Shown here one piece after another: positions 7,777 to 17,206 of a DNA stretch of 64,000 nucleotides (positions within the stretch are counted from its first letter, which is position 1; each line of letters starts with the position of its first letter). Where the stretch lies: assembly GCF_001399675.1 (NCBI RefSeq), contig NZ_LJCO01000079.1, forward strand, positions 1 to 64,000, written 5' to 3'. This DNA comes from Paenalicyclobacillus ferrooxydans. Lineage in GTDB: Bacteria; Bacillota; Bacilli; Alicyclobacillales; Alicyclobacillaceae. Below the pieces are notes generated by a model. That model was not told where the DNA came from. It searched no databases and saw only the letters and a list, made by a program, of their open reading frames with translations. The translations under genes were made by a program, and so were the position numbers.

Positions 7777-8006
7777 TCGAGCGCCGCTCTCATGGCCTTC
7801 GGATTGTATCCAATCACTACTTGATGATTGAGCACCATGACGGGCACAGTCATGACATTCGTTAACTGGCGGAACTCTTGTCGATAGGCCTTACTGGTCA
7901 GGATGTTGCGTTCTTCCCATTGGATTCCTCTCGCCGAAAGGAATTGCCGTGCGGCAGCACAGCGGGGTCAAAGGGGGAGAACGTACATGATTGCCTGTTC
8001 TTGCAT
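7770..8006 (-). CDS. Glutaredoxin-like protein with in-frame TGA at the first active-site Cys
   Basis: Reading on the minus strand from ATG 8006 gives MQEQAIMYVLPL, then TGA (7970-7968), then PRCAAARQFLSARGIQWEER and a complete glutaredoxin/NrdH-like C-terminus. That end includes the cis-Pro block MTVPVMVLN and a terminal VIGYNPKAMRAALES, 78 codons in all. The TGA stands at residue 13, exactly where the family has the first Cys of CxxC, and Cys16 is retained. A TGC/TGT to TGA mutation would inactivate the protein. Alternatively UGA could encode selenocysteine (UPRC), a known arrangement in some bacterial glutaredoxins. A small stem (TGCC-GCAC-GGCA) starts about 11 nt after the TGA, but I cannot show a real SECIS. 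I call it a gene or recent pseudogene. Confidence 0.6.
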
Positions 8007-8236
8007 GGTTCTGGTCAGCTCCCTCTATACATCTTCAGTTTCATTATACCCCATACCGTATATTGCGCGTTGAGCGTTTTTTCGAACGGAGGAGTTTTAG
8101 CCTGTAACGCTTTCGCTCCTATTTGCGTCAATCACCACAGAGGAGCTGCAGGGAGGGTGAGATGTCAGTCGCTACAGGTCGAAATATCGCACATTTCCGA
8201 AATTTGCGTATAGAATGATGAATGGGGGGTGTATCT

Positions 8237-8407
8237 ATGTTCTTTCTATGGCTTTTTTCGCTGATCATTATTGCTGCCATTAATGGAGCGATTGCCAAGT
8301 CAAAGAATCGTAGTGTCATTGGGTGGGTACTTCTGACGATCCCGTTTGGTCTCATTGCAACCCTTGTTGTGGCGGTCATGCCGGGATTACCGTACGACCA
8401 CTACTAG
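8237..8407 (+). CDS. Small two-helix membrane protein (56 aa)
   Basis: ATG 8237 follows a GGGGGG ribosome binding site. The product MFFLWLFSLIIIAAINGAIA-KSKNRS then has a second hydrophobic helix (VIGWVLLTIPFGLIATLVVAVMP) and a short polar tail. This two-helix pattern with a central SKNRSxxGW is common among small uncharacterised bacterial membrane proteins. No function can be assigned. It is monocistronic and convergent with the next gene. Confidence 0.6.
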   Translation: MFFLWLFSLIIIAAINGAIAKSKNRSVIGWVLLTIPFGLIATLVVAVMPGLPYDHY

Positions 8408-8442
8408 CAATCATGATGCGAGTCACGATCCACTAAGTGAAA

Positions 8443-9957
8443 TTAAGCCCATCTGCCAGAGTTTGACGGTCTCTGGAACCCGGGAACGCCGCTTCCCTGC
8501 GAATTCATTTGAAACAAGCTGCTGACATGAGGTGTGGCCGCATATTTGTGTTCGAATTCGTTCGTCACCGCGTTGTACGAGTAGTCCTTCGCCCACTTCG
8601 TACCATGAGTGGATACTTGGTCCAACGCGTACAAGATGAACGAGATTTCGTCGTCTTTCATCATGGGGTGTAATGAAACCCGTACCCATCCGGGTTTCTC
8701 AGACAGGTCGTTGTGCTCTACATTGTCCATGATGCGTTTGGATGCTTCTGGGTCAATGTGGAGCAAGTAGTGTCCGTATGTTCCCGCGCAAGAGCAACCC
8801 CCTCGGCTCTGAATGCCAAAGCGATCATTCAGTAGTCGCACGACAAGGTTATAGTGAAGATGTGGGAAATAGAAAGAGAAGATGGAGAGGCGATTCGAGA
8901 ATTGACCGTCAAGCACTTCCAGCCTAGGGACCTGCTTTAGTTGGGACAGTGTCCGTGTGGTTATCTCCCGTTCACGATGCAGCATGTTTGCGGCAAGGAG
9001 TTCATCTTTCACCATAAAGGCGAACGCAGCCTTAATCAGCTGCAGGATACCTGGTGTTCCACCATCCTCACGCGTTTCAATATCATTCACGTAAGATCTT
9101 CCGCCCCATGGATTCGTCCATTTTACCGTTCCACCGCCGGGTTGATCCGGGATCGTGTTTGCGTACAGTCTTGAATTAAAAATGAGGATTCCAGGGCTGC
9201 CTGGCCCGCCGAGAAACTTGTGCGGTGAAAAGAAAATGGCATCCAACTGTTCGGCGGGGTTGTTTGGGTGCATGTTGATAGGAACATACGGTGCAGATGC
9301 TGCGAAGTCGACGAAACAAACGCCGCCCTGTTCGTGCATGACTTTGGCTAGCTCGTAGTAGGGTGTCAGAATGCCCGTCACGTTTGAACAAGCAGTAAAT
9401 GAGCCAATCTTCATTGGCCGATCCCGATAGTCATCCAAAGCTGCGCGCAGCACGCCCGGTTCGACAAGGCCGCTTGGTCCCGGTGGCAGACAGACCACGT
9501 CACCAATGGTTTCCAGCCAGGACGTGTGATTAGAGTGGTGTTCCATGTGTGTCACAAAAATGACTGGTTTCAGCTCTTCTGGAACATGGGTATAGGGTCT
9601 CGATTTCTCGTGAACCCGCAGGCCAAGGATCCGCTGGAGTTTGTTGATGGCGCTCGTTGCTCCGGTCCCCGTTGGAATCAAAAGGTCGTCCGCGTTTGCC
9701 CCGACACGAGACTTAATGTAGTTTGAGGCATATCCGTAGGCATCAGACATGGCCGATCCGGTCATGCTGGTCTGCGAATGGGTATTCCCCATGAACGGCG
9801 CAAACTTCTCAAGGAGAACTTCCTCCACAGGCCTATATAGCCGCCCTGTCGCAGTCCAATCGGCATAAATCATTCGAAGTCGCCCGTATGGGGAGTGGAA
9901 TGGTTGATTGTAGCCGATTGTGTTTCGGCGAAAATCGTGGAACGCATCCGATGACAT
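8443..9957 (-). CDS. Class V aminotransferase (cysteine desulfurase-like)
   Basis: A 504-residue PLP enzyme of the SufS/NifS/CsdA-like fold. Visible are IYADWTATGRL at the N-terminus, a PTGTGATSAINKL cofactor-phosphate loop (95-107), THMEHHSNHTSW (about 136-147), VDFAASAPY with the PLP-ring Asp (about 216-224), and the Schiff-base Lys247 in FFSPHKFLGGPGSPG. RGGCSCAGTYGH near residue 390 is the position of the catalytic Cys loop of desulfurases. It is about 80-100 residues longer than SufS, with a long linker after residue 110 and a C-terminal extension. The role may be sulfur mobilisation or another PLP reaction, since no sulfur or Fe-S genes adjoin it. AAGGAGG precedes the start. Confidence 0.85.
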   Translation of the reverse strand: MSSDAFHDFRRNTIGYNQPFHSPYGRLRMIYADWTATGRLYRPVEEVLLEKFAPFMGNTHSQTSMTGSAMSDAYGYASNYIKSRVGANADDLLIPTGTGATSAINKLQRILGLRVHEKSRPYTHVPEELKPVIFVTHMEHHSNHTSWLETIGDVVCLPPGPSGLVEPGVLRAALDDYRDRPMKIGSFTACSNVTGILTPYYELAKVMHEQGGVCFVDFAASAPYVPINMHPNNPAEQLDAIFFSPHKFLGGPGSPGILIFNSRLYANTIPDQPGGGTVKWTNPWGGRSYVNDIETREDGGTPGILQLIKAAFAFMVKDELLAANMLHREREITTRTLSQLKQVPRLEVLDGQFSNRLSIFSFYFPHLHYNLVVRLLNDRFGIQSRGGCSCAGTYGHYLLHIDPEASKRIMDNVEHNDLSEKPGWVRVSLHPMMKDDEISFILYALDQVSTHGTKWAKDYSYNAVTNEFEHKYAATPHVSSLFQMNSQGSGVPGFQRPSNSGRWA

Positions 9958-10200
9958 CCTGAGTCCTCCTTCAAAAAGCCCATCCCTCCACCCTATGATG
10001 GTGATGTCGATCGAGTCACAAACGAAAACGGGACTCAGAAATCGAGAAGGCCACAGCCCATTTTGTAGAATATAATGAGGTGGCGACGAAAGCGTATTTT
10101 TCGCCGGACTTTATGCCAACGACGGGACGCCCATGTGTTTCCGAGGGATACAAAGGAAGTCAGCGAAAGGACGCAAGTATCTTTGCGAAGGTGGAAGTCG

Positions 10201-11265
10201 ATGCCGAAAATCATGTTTACAGGCGGAGGGTCTGCAGGGCACGTATCGGTTAACTTAGCTCTGATTCCAAAATTTGAAAAAGACGGTTGGTCGATTGTGT
10301 ATGTTGGGTCAGAGAAAGGGATTGAGAAAAGTCTTGTAGCCACAAAAAACATCCGTTATATCGGGATTTCTTCCGGGAAACTCCGGCGGTATTTCGATTT
10401 AAAGAACTTTTCCGATCCATTTCGAGTCCTCCGTGGCGCCTTTCAAGCGGTCCGCGTTGTACGAAAAGAAAAACCGAACGTTCTGTTTTCCAAAGGCGGC
10501 TTTGTGTCTGTGCCAGTGGTTGTCGGGGCTTGGTTGAACCGCGTGCCCATCATCATTCATGAGTCGGATTTGACCCCTGGTCTTGCCAATCGGTTATCCA
10601 TGAGGTTTGCCAAGACCATCTGCACGACCTTCAAAGAATCGGAAAAGTACCTGCCCGAGGGGAAGACCCGTTACGTCGGTGCCATTGTTCGTGAGGAACT
10701 GTTAAAAGGCGATGCCGACAGAGGCAGGGTATTCTGTGATTTTGCGACCAACAAACCTGTGCTTGTCATTATGGGGGGGAGTCTCGGGGCTCGAAAGATT
10801 AACCAGACGGTCCGCGCAGTGCTCGATAAGCTCACACAGTCGTACAATATTGTTCATCTGTGCGGGAAGGGGAACGTAGACACATCGCTCACAGCGAGCG
10901 GATATCGTCAATATGAGTACCTCGATGAGCCGTTGCCGGATGTTTTAGCGATGGCCGATGTCGTAGTTTCACGAGCAGGGTCAAACTCGATATTTGAACT
11001 GTTGCATCTTCAGAAGCCGATGCTCCTGATCCCGTTAACGAAGGAGCAGAGCAGAGGGGATCAGATTCTCAATGCCAAAGCCTTTGAGTCGGCTGGGTTC
11101 TCTCGTGTATTAGAGGAAGAGGAGATGAATTCTCTGACGCTTCCCACTGCCATTGACGATGTCTACGAGCACCGTGAATCGTTCATTCAGAACATGGAAA
11201 AAGCCAACCGCCATGACACGCTGACTGAGGTGTTTGAGTTTATTAAACAGGTGGCCAACACGTGA
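10201..11265 (+). CDS. murG: MurG-like undecaprenyl-PP-MurNAc-pentapeptide GlcNAc transferase
   Basis: A 354-residue GT28 glycosyltransferase. The N-terminal MPKIMFTGGGSAGHVSVNLA contains the glycine-rich GGGSAGH loop that binds the lipid diphosphate. FSKGGFVSVPVVVGA and HESDLTPGLANRL follow, then the C-terminal UDP-GlcNAc domain VIMGGSLGARKIN, DVVVSRAGSNSIFEL and LLIPLTKEQSRGDQ. This order is diagnostic of MurG, the last cytoplasmic step of lipid II synthesis. The absence of ftsW/murC/murB neighbours suggests the extra MurG copy found in several Bacillota. ATG 10201 is chosen because of AAGGTGG upstream and because the family starts here. The stop overlaps the start of the next gene (TGATG). 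Confidence 0.88.
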   Translation: MPKIMFTGGGSAGHVSVNLALIPKFEKDGWSIVYVGSEKGIEKSLVATKNIRYIGISSGKLRRYFDLKNFSDPFRVLRGAFQAVRVVRKEKPNVLFSKGGFVSVPVVVGAWLNRVPIIIHESDLTPGLANRLSMRFAKTICTTFKESEKYLPEGKTRYVGAIVREELLKGDADRGRVFCDFATNKPVLVIMGGSLGARKINQTVRAVLDKLTQSYNIVHLCGKGNVDTSLTASGYRQYEYLDEPLPDVLAMADVVVSRAGSNSIFELLHLQKPMLLIPLTKEQSRGDQILNAKAFESAGFSRVLEEEEMNSLTLPTAIDDVYEHRESFIQNMEKANRHDTLTEVFEFIKQVANT

Positions 11266-12458
11266 TGACGAACCGGTATGCCGAAGTTGCGTTTGCACAA
11301 CTTCTCCTTTCAGGAACACTCATCCATGAAGGGGATTTTCATGTCTTGCAGCAGGCATACGGGATTTCACTTCATCCCACCAGGGTCATGGTCGTGTCCG
11401 TCGATCGGTACCCCGATTTGGCTTCGGAACGACCGTTTACGTGGCGGACCGAGATTGGGTATACGGTAGCAGATGTAGTTTCGAAGACCACTGAAGAACT
11501 TGGTTTGTCACATTTATGGTTGTGGACTGAAGAGGGCGTGATGGCCCTCTTTCTTGATCTGCTTGCCTTCTCTACGGCATCGTTTCAAGATGACGCAGTG
11601 TTGGAGACCGCGCGAACCATTCAAAAGAACATGAGAGATGCTGGGGTATCGGTGTCGATAGGCATCGGATCGACCTACGCGGACCCCAATTCACTCTGCC
11701 GGTCTTTTCATGAAGCGGTCGAATCGATGAGTGGGCGTTTCTTTCAGGGGAACGAGCTTATCTTTTTGTATCAGCGTGATGAGAAGGTAGATGAACGCTG
11801 GACAGATCCCCTCACTCGTGAAAAGACAGAGTTGCTCGCCTTGGTGCAGATGGGCGATGAACACGGCGTTCACAAACAGCTCCCAGATTTGCTCGAAAAT
11901 ATGGCGCAGGCCTCAGGATTCAACGAGAAGCTGTTCCGCTCGGAAGCGATTGACCTTGTTATGATGATGTCACGAGCCGTGCTGGAAGCGGGGATCCAGG
12001 CAATTGAGGTGCTCGCGGAGAATGCACGGGTTGTTCACGAGTTGTACGGCACCATTCGCTATGACAAGTTTGTGCAGAAGGCTGCTTTGTACGGCGATTG
12101 GCTGACAAAACAGGTCAGTCAGTCGCAACTATCGAAGGCATCACCAATGGTTTACGATGCAATCCAGTTTGTAAAACAGCGCCACCGGGAACATCTCTCT
12201 CTCGACGACGTAGCACGACACTGCTGTGTCAGCAAGTATCATCTTGCGCATCGTTTTAAACAGGAGACGGGCATAGGTGTGATTGACTTTCTCAACCAAA
12301 TTCGCATTGACAAGGCCGTCTATTATCTGAATACGTCCGCCCTCCCCGTTCAACAGATCGCAGAACAGGTTGGTTACCAGGATGCGAACTACTTCAGTCG
12401 CATATTTCGAAAACGAATCGGATACAGCCCGAGTGCATACCGGCTGCGATCCGAATAA
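11265..12458 (+). CDS. AraC-family regulator with a GGDEF-like sensory region
   Basis: A protein of about 397 residues. The C-terminal ~100 residues form two helix-turn-helix units of the AraC/XylS family: HLSLDDVARHCCVSKYHLAHRFKQETG and LPVQQIAEQVGYQDANYFSRIFRKRIGYSPSAYR. The N-terminal ~200 residues (RVMVVSVDRYPDL ... VSVSIGIGSTYADPNSLCRSFHEA) resemble the degenerate GGDEF-like domain of large Bacillota AraC regulators; SIGIGS matches the usual beta-strand, but no GGDEF active site is seen. It is translationally coupled to the murG-like gene by TGATG (a GTG one codon earlier is an alternative start). It lies 160 bp upstream of hutU in the same direction, so it could regulate hut, a cell-envelope function or itself. 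Confidence 0.85.
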   Translation: MTNRYAEVAFAQLLLSGTLIHEGDFHVLQQAYGISLHPTRVMVVSVDRYPDLASERPFTWRTEIGYTVADVVSKTTEELGLSHLWLWTEEGVMALFLDLLAFSTASFQDDAVLETARTIQKNMRDAGVSVSIGIGSTYADPNSLCRSFHEAVESMSGRFFQGNELIFLYQRDEKVDERWTDPLTREKTELLALVQMGDEHGVHKQLPDLLENMAQASGFNEKLFRSEAIDLVMMMSRAVLEAGIQAIEVLAENARVVHELYGTIRYDKFVQKAALYGDWLTKQVSQSQLSKASPMVYDAIQFVKQRHREHLSLDDVARHCCVSKYHLAHRFKQETGIGVIDFLNQIRIDKAVYYLNTSALPVQQIAEQVGYQDANYFSRIFRKRIGYSPSAYRLRSE

Positions 12459-12498
12459 CAAGATTGTGCTAGTCAAACGCAACGTGCGCTAGGTGATT

Positions 12499-12512
12499 TG
12501 TAAACGGTTTCG
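12499..12512 (+). promoter_or_regulatory. Candidate CcpA (cre) site upstream of hutU
   Basis: TGTAAACGGTTTCG matches the cre consensus (TGWNANCGNTNWCA) at all but the last base and lies about 107 bp upstream of hutU. Catabolite repression of hut through CcpA is established in B. subtilis, so the placement makes sense. A matching promoter could not be fixed with confidence. Confidence 0.45.
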
Positions 12513-12618
12513 ATTACGCTGATGGTATTCAAATTCTGATTTGCGCGACTTTCCCTTGCTGGCGCAGCTTACTGTCTGGCTTGTGAGGTCAGAGGTCGCT
12601 CTGAAAGGGAGCGGATCC

Positions 12619-14289
12619 ATGATGGCGATTCAGTCCGAACCGAGAACGATTCGTGCACCACGGGGCACAACCCGGAGTGCGAAAGGGTGGGTGCAGGAGG
12701 CTGCGCTCCGAATGCTTATGAATAACCTCGATCCAGAAGTTGCAGAACGCCCAAGTGACCTCGTTGTGTACGGCGGCATTGGCAAGGCGGCAAGAAACTG
12801 GGAGAGTTTCGATAAGATTGTCGAGTGTCTGAAGGACCTCGAAGGGGATGAAAGTCTGTTGATTCAGTCCGGGAAACCGGTTGGAATCTTTAAGACGCAC
12901 CCGCATGCCCCCCGTGTCTTGATTTCCAACTCCGTATTGGTTCCAGCATTCGCGAACTGGGACACATTCCATGAACTCGACAAAAAAGGTCTGATGATGT
13001 TTGGTCAGATGACGGCCGGCAGTTGGATCTACATCGGCAGTCAGGGCATCCTTCAAGGGACCTACGAAACGTTTGCAGAAGCGGCCAGGCAGCACAGCGG
13101 CGGCAGTCTGAAAGGCACCCTGACCCTGACGGCAGGTCTTGGCGGCATGGGCGGTGCACAACCGCTGGCCGTCACGATGAACGATGGGGTGATGATTGGC
13201 ATTGAGGTCGATCCGAAGCGGATCGAGCGCCGCATCCACACCCGCTACTGTGATGTGATGGTGGAGAAGCTGGATGAAGCACTGAGGCTGGCAGAAGAAG
13301 CGAAGTCAAAAGGCCGGCCGCTGTCGATTGGGCTGGTTGGAAACGCCGCTGAACTGTTGCCAGAGATTGTGAAGCGAGGGATTGTCCCTGACTTTGTTAC
13401 GGATCAGACCTCAGCGCACGATCCGCTAAACGGCTATATCCCAGAAGGCTACAGTCTGGAAGCTGCGGCGGAATTGCGACAGCGGGATCCCAAAGAGTAT
13501 GTCCGGTTGTCGAAGCGCTCGATGGCAAAACACGTTCAGGCCATGCTCGACCTGCAGAAACAGGGTTCCGTAGTCTTTGATTACGGCAACAACATCCGCC
13601 AGGTCGCGTTTGATGAGGGTGTCAAAGACGCTTTCAACTTCCCAGGCTTTGTGCCTGCCTATATTCGGCCGCTGTTTTGCGAAGGGAAGGGTCCGTTTCG
13701 TTGGGTGGCATTGTCAGGTGACTCGCAAGACATTTACAAGACGGATGAACTGTTGCTGAAACTGTTTCCCGAGAACCAAGCCCTCCGCCGTTGGATCACA
13801 CTTGCTCAGGAACGCGTTGCTTTCCAAGGCCTGCCGGCACGCATCTGTTGGCTCGGCTACGGTGAACGCGCGAAGTTTGGGCTGGCTATCAACGAGATGG
13901 TGCGCAAGGGCGAGATCAGTGCGCCGATTGTGATAGGCAGGGATCACCTTGACTCTGGATCGGTCGCATCGCCGAATCGGGAAACGGAAGGTATGAAGGA
14001 CGGCTCCGACGCAGTCGCAGACTGGGCAGTGTTAAACGCCCTCGTAAACACAGCTTCGGGGGCGAGTTGGGTCTCATTCCACCACGGCGGCGGAGTTGGG
14101 ATGGGTTATTCGCTGCACGCTGGCATGGTCGTGGTGGCGGACGGCAGCGAAGAGGCGGATGAGAAACTCTCGCGGGTTTTGACCACAGATCCTGGCATGG
14201 GCATCATCCGCCATGCGGATGCGGGATACGACAAGGCGATTGAAACGGCCAAGGAACGCGGCGTTCGTGTCCCGATGCTCGGTATTTGA
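12619..14289 (+). CDS. hutU: Urocanate hydratase
   Basis: A 556-residue protein collinear with HutU, which converts urocanate to 4-imidazolone-5-propionate with tightly bound NAD+. Recognisable blocks are [52 protein letters not shown], the NAD-binding stretch [49 protein letters not shown] and the C-terminal [17 protein letters not shown]. Length is normal. ATG 12619 (or the adjacent ATG) is chosen because AAAGGGAG is seven bases upstream. First gene of hutU-hutI-hutG. Three 10-bp repeats follow the stop. Confidence 0.97.
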   Translation: MMAIQSEPRTIRAPRGTTRSAKGWVQEAALRMLMNNLDPEVAERPSDLVVYGGIGKAARNWESFDKIVECLKDLEGDESLLIQSGKPVGIFKTHPHAPRVLISNSVLVPAFANWDTFHELDKKGLMMFGQMTAGSWIYIGSQGILQGTYETFAEAARQHSGGSLKGTLTLTAGLGGMGGAQPLAVTMNDGVMIGIEVDPKRIERRIHTRYCDVMVEKLDEALRLAEEAKSKGRPLSIGLVGNAAELLPEIVKRGIVPDFVTDQTSAHDPLNGYIPEGYSLEAAAELRQRDPKEYVRLSKRSMAKHVQAMLDLQKQGSVVFDYGNNIRQVAFDEGVKDAFNFPGFVPAYIRPLFCEGKGPFRWVALSGDSQDIYKTDELLLKLFPENQALRRWITLAQERVAFQGLPARICWLGYGERAKFGLAINEMVRKGEISAPIVIGRDHLDSGSVASPNRETEGMKDGSDAVADWAVLNALVNTASGASWVSFHHGGGVGMGYSLHAGMVVVADGSEEADEKLSRVLTTDPGMGIIRHADAGYDKAIETAKERGVRVPMLGI

Positions 14290-14294
14290 TACGG

Positions 14295-14324
14295 GGATGT
14301 AGTGGGATGTAGCTGGATGCAGCG
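14295..14324. repeat. 10-bp repeats just after hutU
   Basis: Three imperfect 10-bp copies (GGATGTAGTG, GGATGTAGCT, GGATGCAGCG) begin five bases after the hutU stop codon. They fit the pattern of tandem duplication at gene ends seen elsewhere in the window. Confidence 0.6.
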
Positions 14325-14447
14325 GGAGGATGCCCGCACTTTTAGTGCACGTTCTCTCGCTTAAGGTGTGAAGAAACGTGCGGTTCAGAAAGTGGCCGTA
14401 CGACAGGTGAACAATGAAGGCTGGGAAAAACATTCGGAGGTGGAGCC

Positions 14448-15776
14448 GTGGCGCAGCATACGGTGGATTCAGAAGACAACGCAAATTTACAGAAGAACGT
14501 GGATTTGCTGGTTCATAATATCGGCACGCTCGTGACGATGCGGGGGAAGTCAGGGCCGCGAATCGGATCGGACATGTCAAATGTTGGTGCCATCGAGCAC
14601 GGGGCAGTAGCGATTCGAGAAGGGAAGATTGTGGCTGCAGGCCCGGAAGATGAGGTTCGCGCACAGCTTGAAGGCGTCTTGGTCACGAAAGAACTGGACG
14701 CAGGGGGCCGCTTGGTCACGCCAGGATTGGTGGAGCCGCACACGCACCTTGTCCACGGTGGATCGAGAGAGCATGAACTGGCTCTGAAACTGAAGGGCGC
14801 GTCTTATCTCGAAATCCTTGCGAACGGCGGTGGAATCCTGAGTACGGTTCAGGCCACACGGGCTGCGAGTGAGGACGAACTGTTTGCAAAGGCAAAGATA
14901 AGCCTCGACACGATGTTGTTGTTTGGCGCGACTACGGTGGAAGCAAAAAGCGGATATGGACTGACACTGAACGACGAGCTCAAGCAACTCCGGGTAAACA
15001 AGCGGTTGCAAGATTCGCATGCGGTTGATGTGGTCTCAACGTTTATGGGTGCTCACGCGGTCCCAACGGAGTATAAGGGACGCGCTGACGAGTACGTTGC
15101 TCTGGTTATCAACGAGATGCTGCCGGAGGTCAAACGCCAAGGATTAGCGGAGTTTTGCGACGTGTTCTGCGAGCACGGGGTGTTTACAGTGGAACAGTCA
15201 AGGACGATTCTGGGTGCCGCCAAGGAGCTTGGGTTTGGGGTCAAGATCCACGCGGATGAGATTGAACCCATGGGTGGCGCAGAACTCGCGGGGGAGCAGG
15301 GCTGCATTTCGGCGGAACACCTGCTGGCCGCTTCGAATGAAGGATTTCGGGTGATGGCGGAAGCAGGGGTTATCGGTGTTTGCCTGCCGGCGACGTCCTT
15401 CAACTTGCGAGCGAAACATGCGAGGGCCCGAGCGATGATTGAGGTGGGCGTACCGGTGGCGTTGTCCACTGACTATAACCCAGGGAGCTCGCCAACCGAA
15501 TCGTTGCAACTGGTGATGACACTTGGATGTCTCAACTTGGGGATGACGCCGGAGGAAGTACTGACCGCCATGACCATCAACGCGGCATATGCGATTGGGC
15601 GTGGTGAGCGAATTGGCAGCTTGGAACCCGGAAAGGACGCGGACCTTGTGGTTTACAACGCAACCAACATCGCCTATCTGCCCTATCACTTTGGCATCAA
15701 CCACGTGGACACGGTGGTGAAGCGGGGCCAGATTGTAGTTCGGGATGGCAGGCTGGTTTCGGAGGTGCACGCCTGA
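14448..15776 (+). CDS. hutI: Imidazolonepropionase
   Basis: A 442-residue amidohydrolase that opens imidazolonepropionate to N-formimino-L-glutamate. Metal-binding HTH is seen in VEPHTHLVHGG and is followed by EHELALKLKGASYLEIL, specific to HutI. Further landmarks are TVEAKSGYGL, FMGAHAVP, VKIHADEIEPMGGAELA (metal His and Glu), SAEHLLAAS and ALSTDYNPGSSP with the catalytic Asp. It is slightly longer at the N-terminus than B. subtilis HutI (~25 residues). The GTG at 14448 is preceded by GGAGGTGG. Its stop overlaps the hutG start (TGATG), so the two are translationally coupled. Confidence 0.96.
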   Translation: MAQHTVDSEDNANLQKNVDLLVHNIGTLVTMRGKSGPRIGSDMSNVGAIEHGAVAIREGKIVAAGPEDEVRAQLEGVLVTKELDAGGRLVTPGLVEPHTHLVHGGSREHELALKLKGASYLEILANGGGILSTVQATRAASEDELFAKAKISLDTMLLFGATTVEAKSGYGLTLNDELKQLRVNKRLQDSHAVDVVSTFMGAHAVPTEYKGRADEYVALVINEMLPEVKRQGLAEFCDVFCEHGVFTVEQSRTILGAAKELGFGVKIHADEIEPMGGAELAGEQGCISAEHLLAASNEGFRVMAEAGVIGVCLPATSFNLRAKHARARAMIEVGVPVALSTDYNPGSSPTESLQLVMTLGCLNLGMTPEEVLTAMTINAAYAIGRGERIGSLEPGKDADLVVYNATNIAYLPYHFGINHVDTVVKRGQIVVRDGRLVSEVHA

Positions 15777-16894
15777 TGATCCGACATGTGGAGCCGCCGA
15801 ATTCACGGTTTCGTGATCACTTGGATCCAAAGGTCGCAGACTGGATTAAGCCGTATCGTGATGGAGGCAAAGCGGCCGGAACGGACGGTAGCGTGGGCAA
15901 CAGCGGCCGGGGTGACGGCACAGGGGAAAGCAGAGTGGGCAACAGCTACGCGGGCACAGGAGGGGGGAGCGGTGCAGATGATGGCCGACCGGATTCTGGA
16001 GTCCGGAAGGCGGACTCCTTTGATGCTGCCATTCTCGGTGTACCGATAAGCAAAACGTCGATCAGCCACTCTGCAGCTTTTCGCTTGCCGGACGCAATCC
16101 GATCCACATTTCACTCATTCAGCCCGTACAACATGAACCGTCGGTTAGACTTGAGTGAAGTGTTGCACGTTGTCGACGTCGGGAATGTACAGATGCATCT
16201 CACGGATTTGCAGTTGTGTCATCAGCGGATCGAGGATGCGGTGAAATCGTACTGGCAAAGCCATTCAGCACCGGTGATTGTCCTTGGGGGCGATCACTCG
16301 ATAACAGGTGCCGCGATGCTCGGTTTGACACAGGCCACAGAACGAACATATGGTGTAATTCACTTTGACGCGCATCATGATGTGCGAAATCTCGAAGATG
16401 GTGGGCGGTCAAACGGCACACCGTTTCGCACCTTGTTGTCGAGCGGCGCTGTGTCGGGAAAACATGTGATACAAATCGGGCTTCGAGACTATGTGAATGC
16501 GCGAGCCTACCATGAATACGTGTTGCAACACGGGGTGACTGTCGTGACGGCTCGTGAGGTGCATCATAGAGGACTGATGAGGGTACTCGAGGAAGCGTAT
16601 CGGATCGTCAGTGATGGTACGGATGCGGTGTATCTCAGCTTTGATATGGACGTGCTTGATCAGTCTCACGTACCTGGTGTGCCGGCCCCTGGTCCCGGTG
16701 GACTTGCCATCTACGATGTTATTGAAGCATTGGAATGGCTTGGTGCAAAACCGAACATCGAGATGATGGATATTGTCTGTGCTGATCCGTCGCAAGACTT
16801 TCGGGACTTAACGACACGGGTGGCGGCAAACGTGGTGTTGTCGTTTCTGACGGGCTTGGCCATGCGTAAACAGACCGCGGTAGATATGGGGTAA
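15776..16894 (+). CDS. hutG: Formimidoylglutamase (arginase family) with a Gly/Ser-rich insertion
   Basis: A 372-residue binuclear-manganese hydrolase releasing formamide and glutamate, the last step of this hut pathway. Metal motifs are intact: GGDHS, HFDAHHDVR and SFDMDVLDQSHVPG. It starts at the TGATG overlap with hutI. Oddly, residues about 33-78 form a low-complexity Gly/Ser/Asp-rich segment (for example GNSGRGDGTG, GTGGGSGADDG), where relatives pass almost directly from the first helix into the first beta strand (here FDAAILGVPISKTS). The DNA below contains a direct repeat GTGGGCAACAGC, so the insert probably arose by repeat expansion. The rest is normal in length and order. Confidence 0.93.
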   Translation: MIRHVEPPNSRFRDHLDPKVADWIKPYRDGGKAAGTDGSVGNSGRGDGTGESRVGNSYAGTGGGSGADDGRPDSGVRKADSFDAAILGVPISKTSISHSAAFRLPDAIRSTFHSFSPYNMNRRLDLSEVLHVVDVGNVQMHLTDLQLCHQRIEDAVKSYWQSHSAPVIVLGGDHSITGAAMLGLTQATERTYGVIHFDAHHDVRNLEDGGRSNGTPFRTLLSSGAVSGKHVIQIGLRDYVNARAYHEYVLQHGVTVVTAREVHHRGLMRVLEEAYRIVSDGTDAVYLSFDMDVLDQSHVPGVPAPGPGGLAIYDVIEALEWLGAKPNIEMMDIVCADPSQDFRDLTTRVAANVVLSFLTGLAMRKQTAVDMG

Positions 16895-17160
16895 GGTTCG
16901 CGGGATTGGCCCGTGACTCGGGGCAGTGGCGGTGTTCGCGCCTGGGGAAGGGCTTGGGCCTGTTGGCATGCAGTTGTGGCGCATCGGCAAGACTGCGGTG
17001 GGCAGCGGGCAGTGGGCAGTGGGCAGTCGTGGCAAGGGCATGATCATAGGTAACAGCGGCTCGGGGAGTGCCCATAGTCCTTGGTGGCCTGCAGCAAATC
17101 CTGTTCGGTGGTTCGTTGGTCTTGTTGGTCGCATGCATTCCTGTGACCAGGCAAACTTGC
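16895..17160. other. Spacer after hutG with short repeats
   Basis: No gene is visible. The G-rich stretch near 17000-17025 consists of four heptads of the type GGGCAGT/GGGCAGC. The remainder shows no clear signal until the promoter at 17162. Confidence 0.4.
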
Positions 17161-17161
17161 G

Positions 17162-17190
17162 TTGACGAATTCGAGGAACACGAATATTCT
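17162..17190 (+). promoter_or_regulatory. Sigma-A type promoter for the hutH-hutP leader
   Basis: TTGACG (17162-17167) and TATTCT (17185-17190) are separated by exactly 17 bp, predicting a start near 17197. That start lies ten bases before the UAG-triplet cluster, the layout expected for a leader controlled by HutP. Confidence 0.6.
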
Positions 17191-17206
17191 AAGACTAGAG
17201 AACCAT

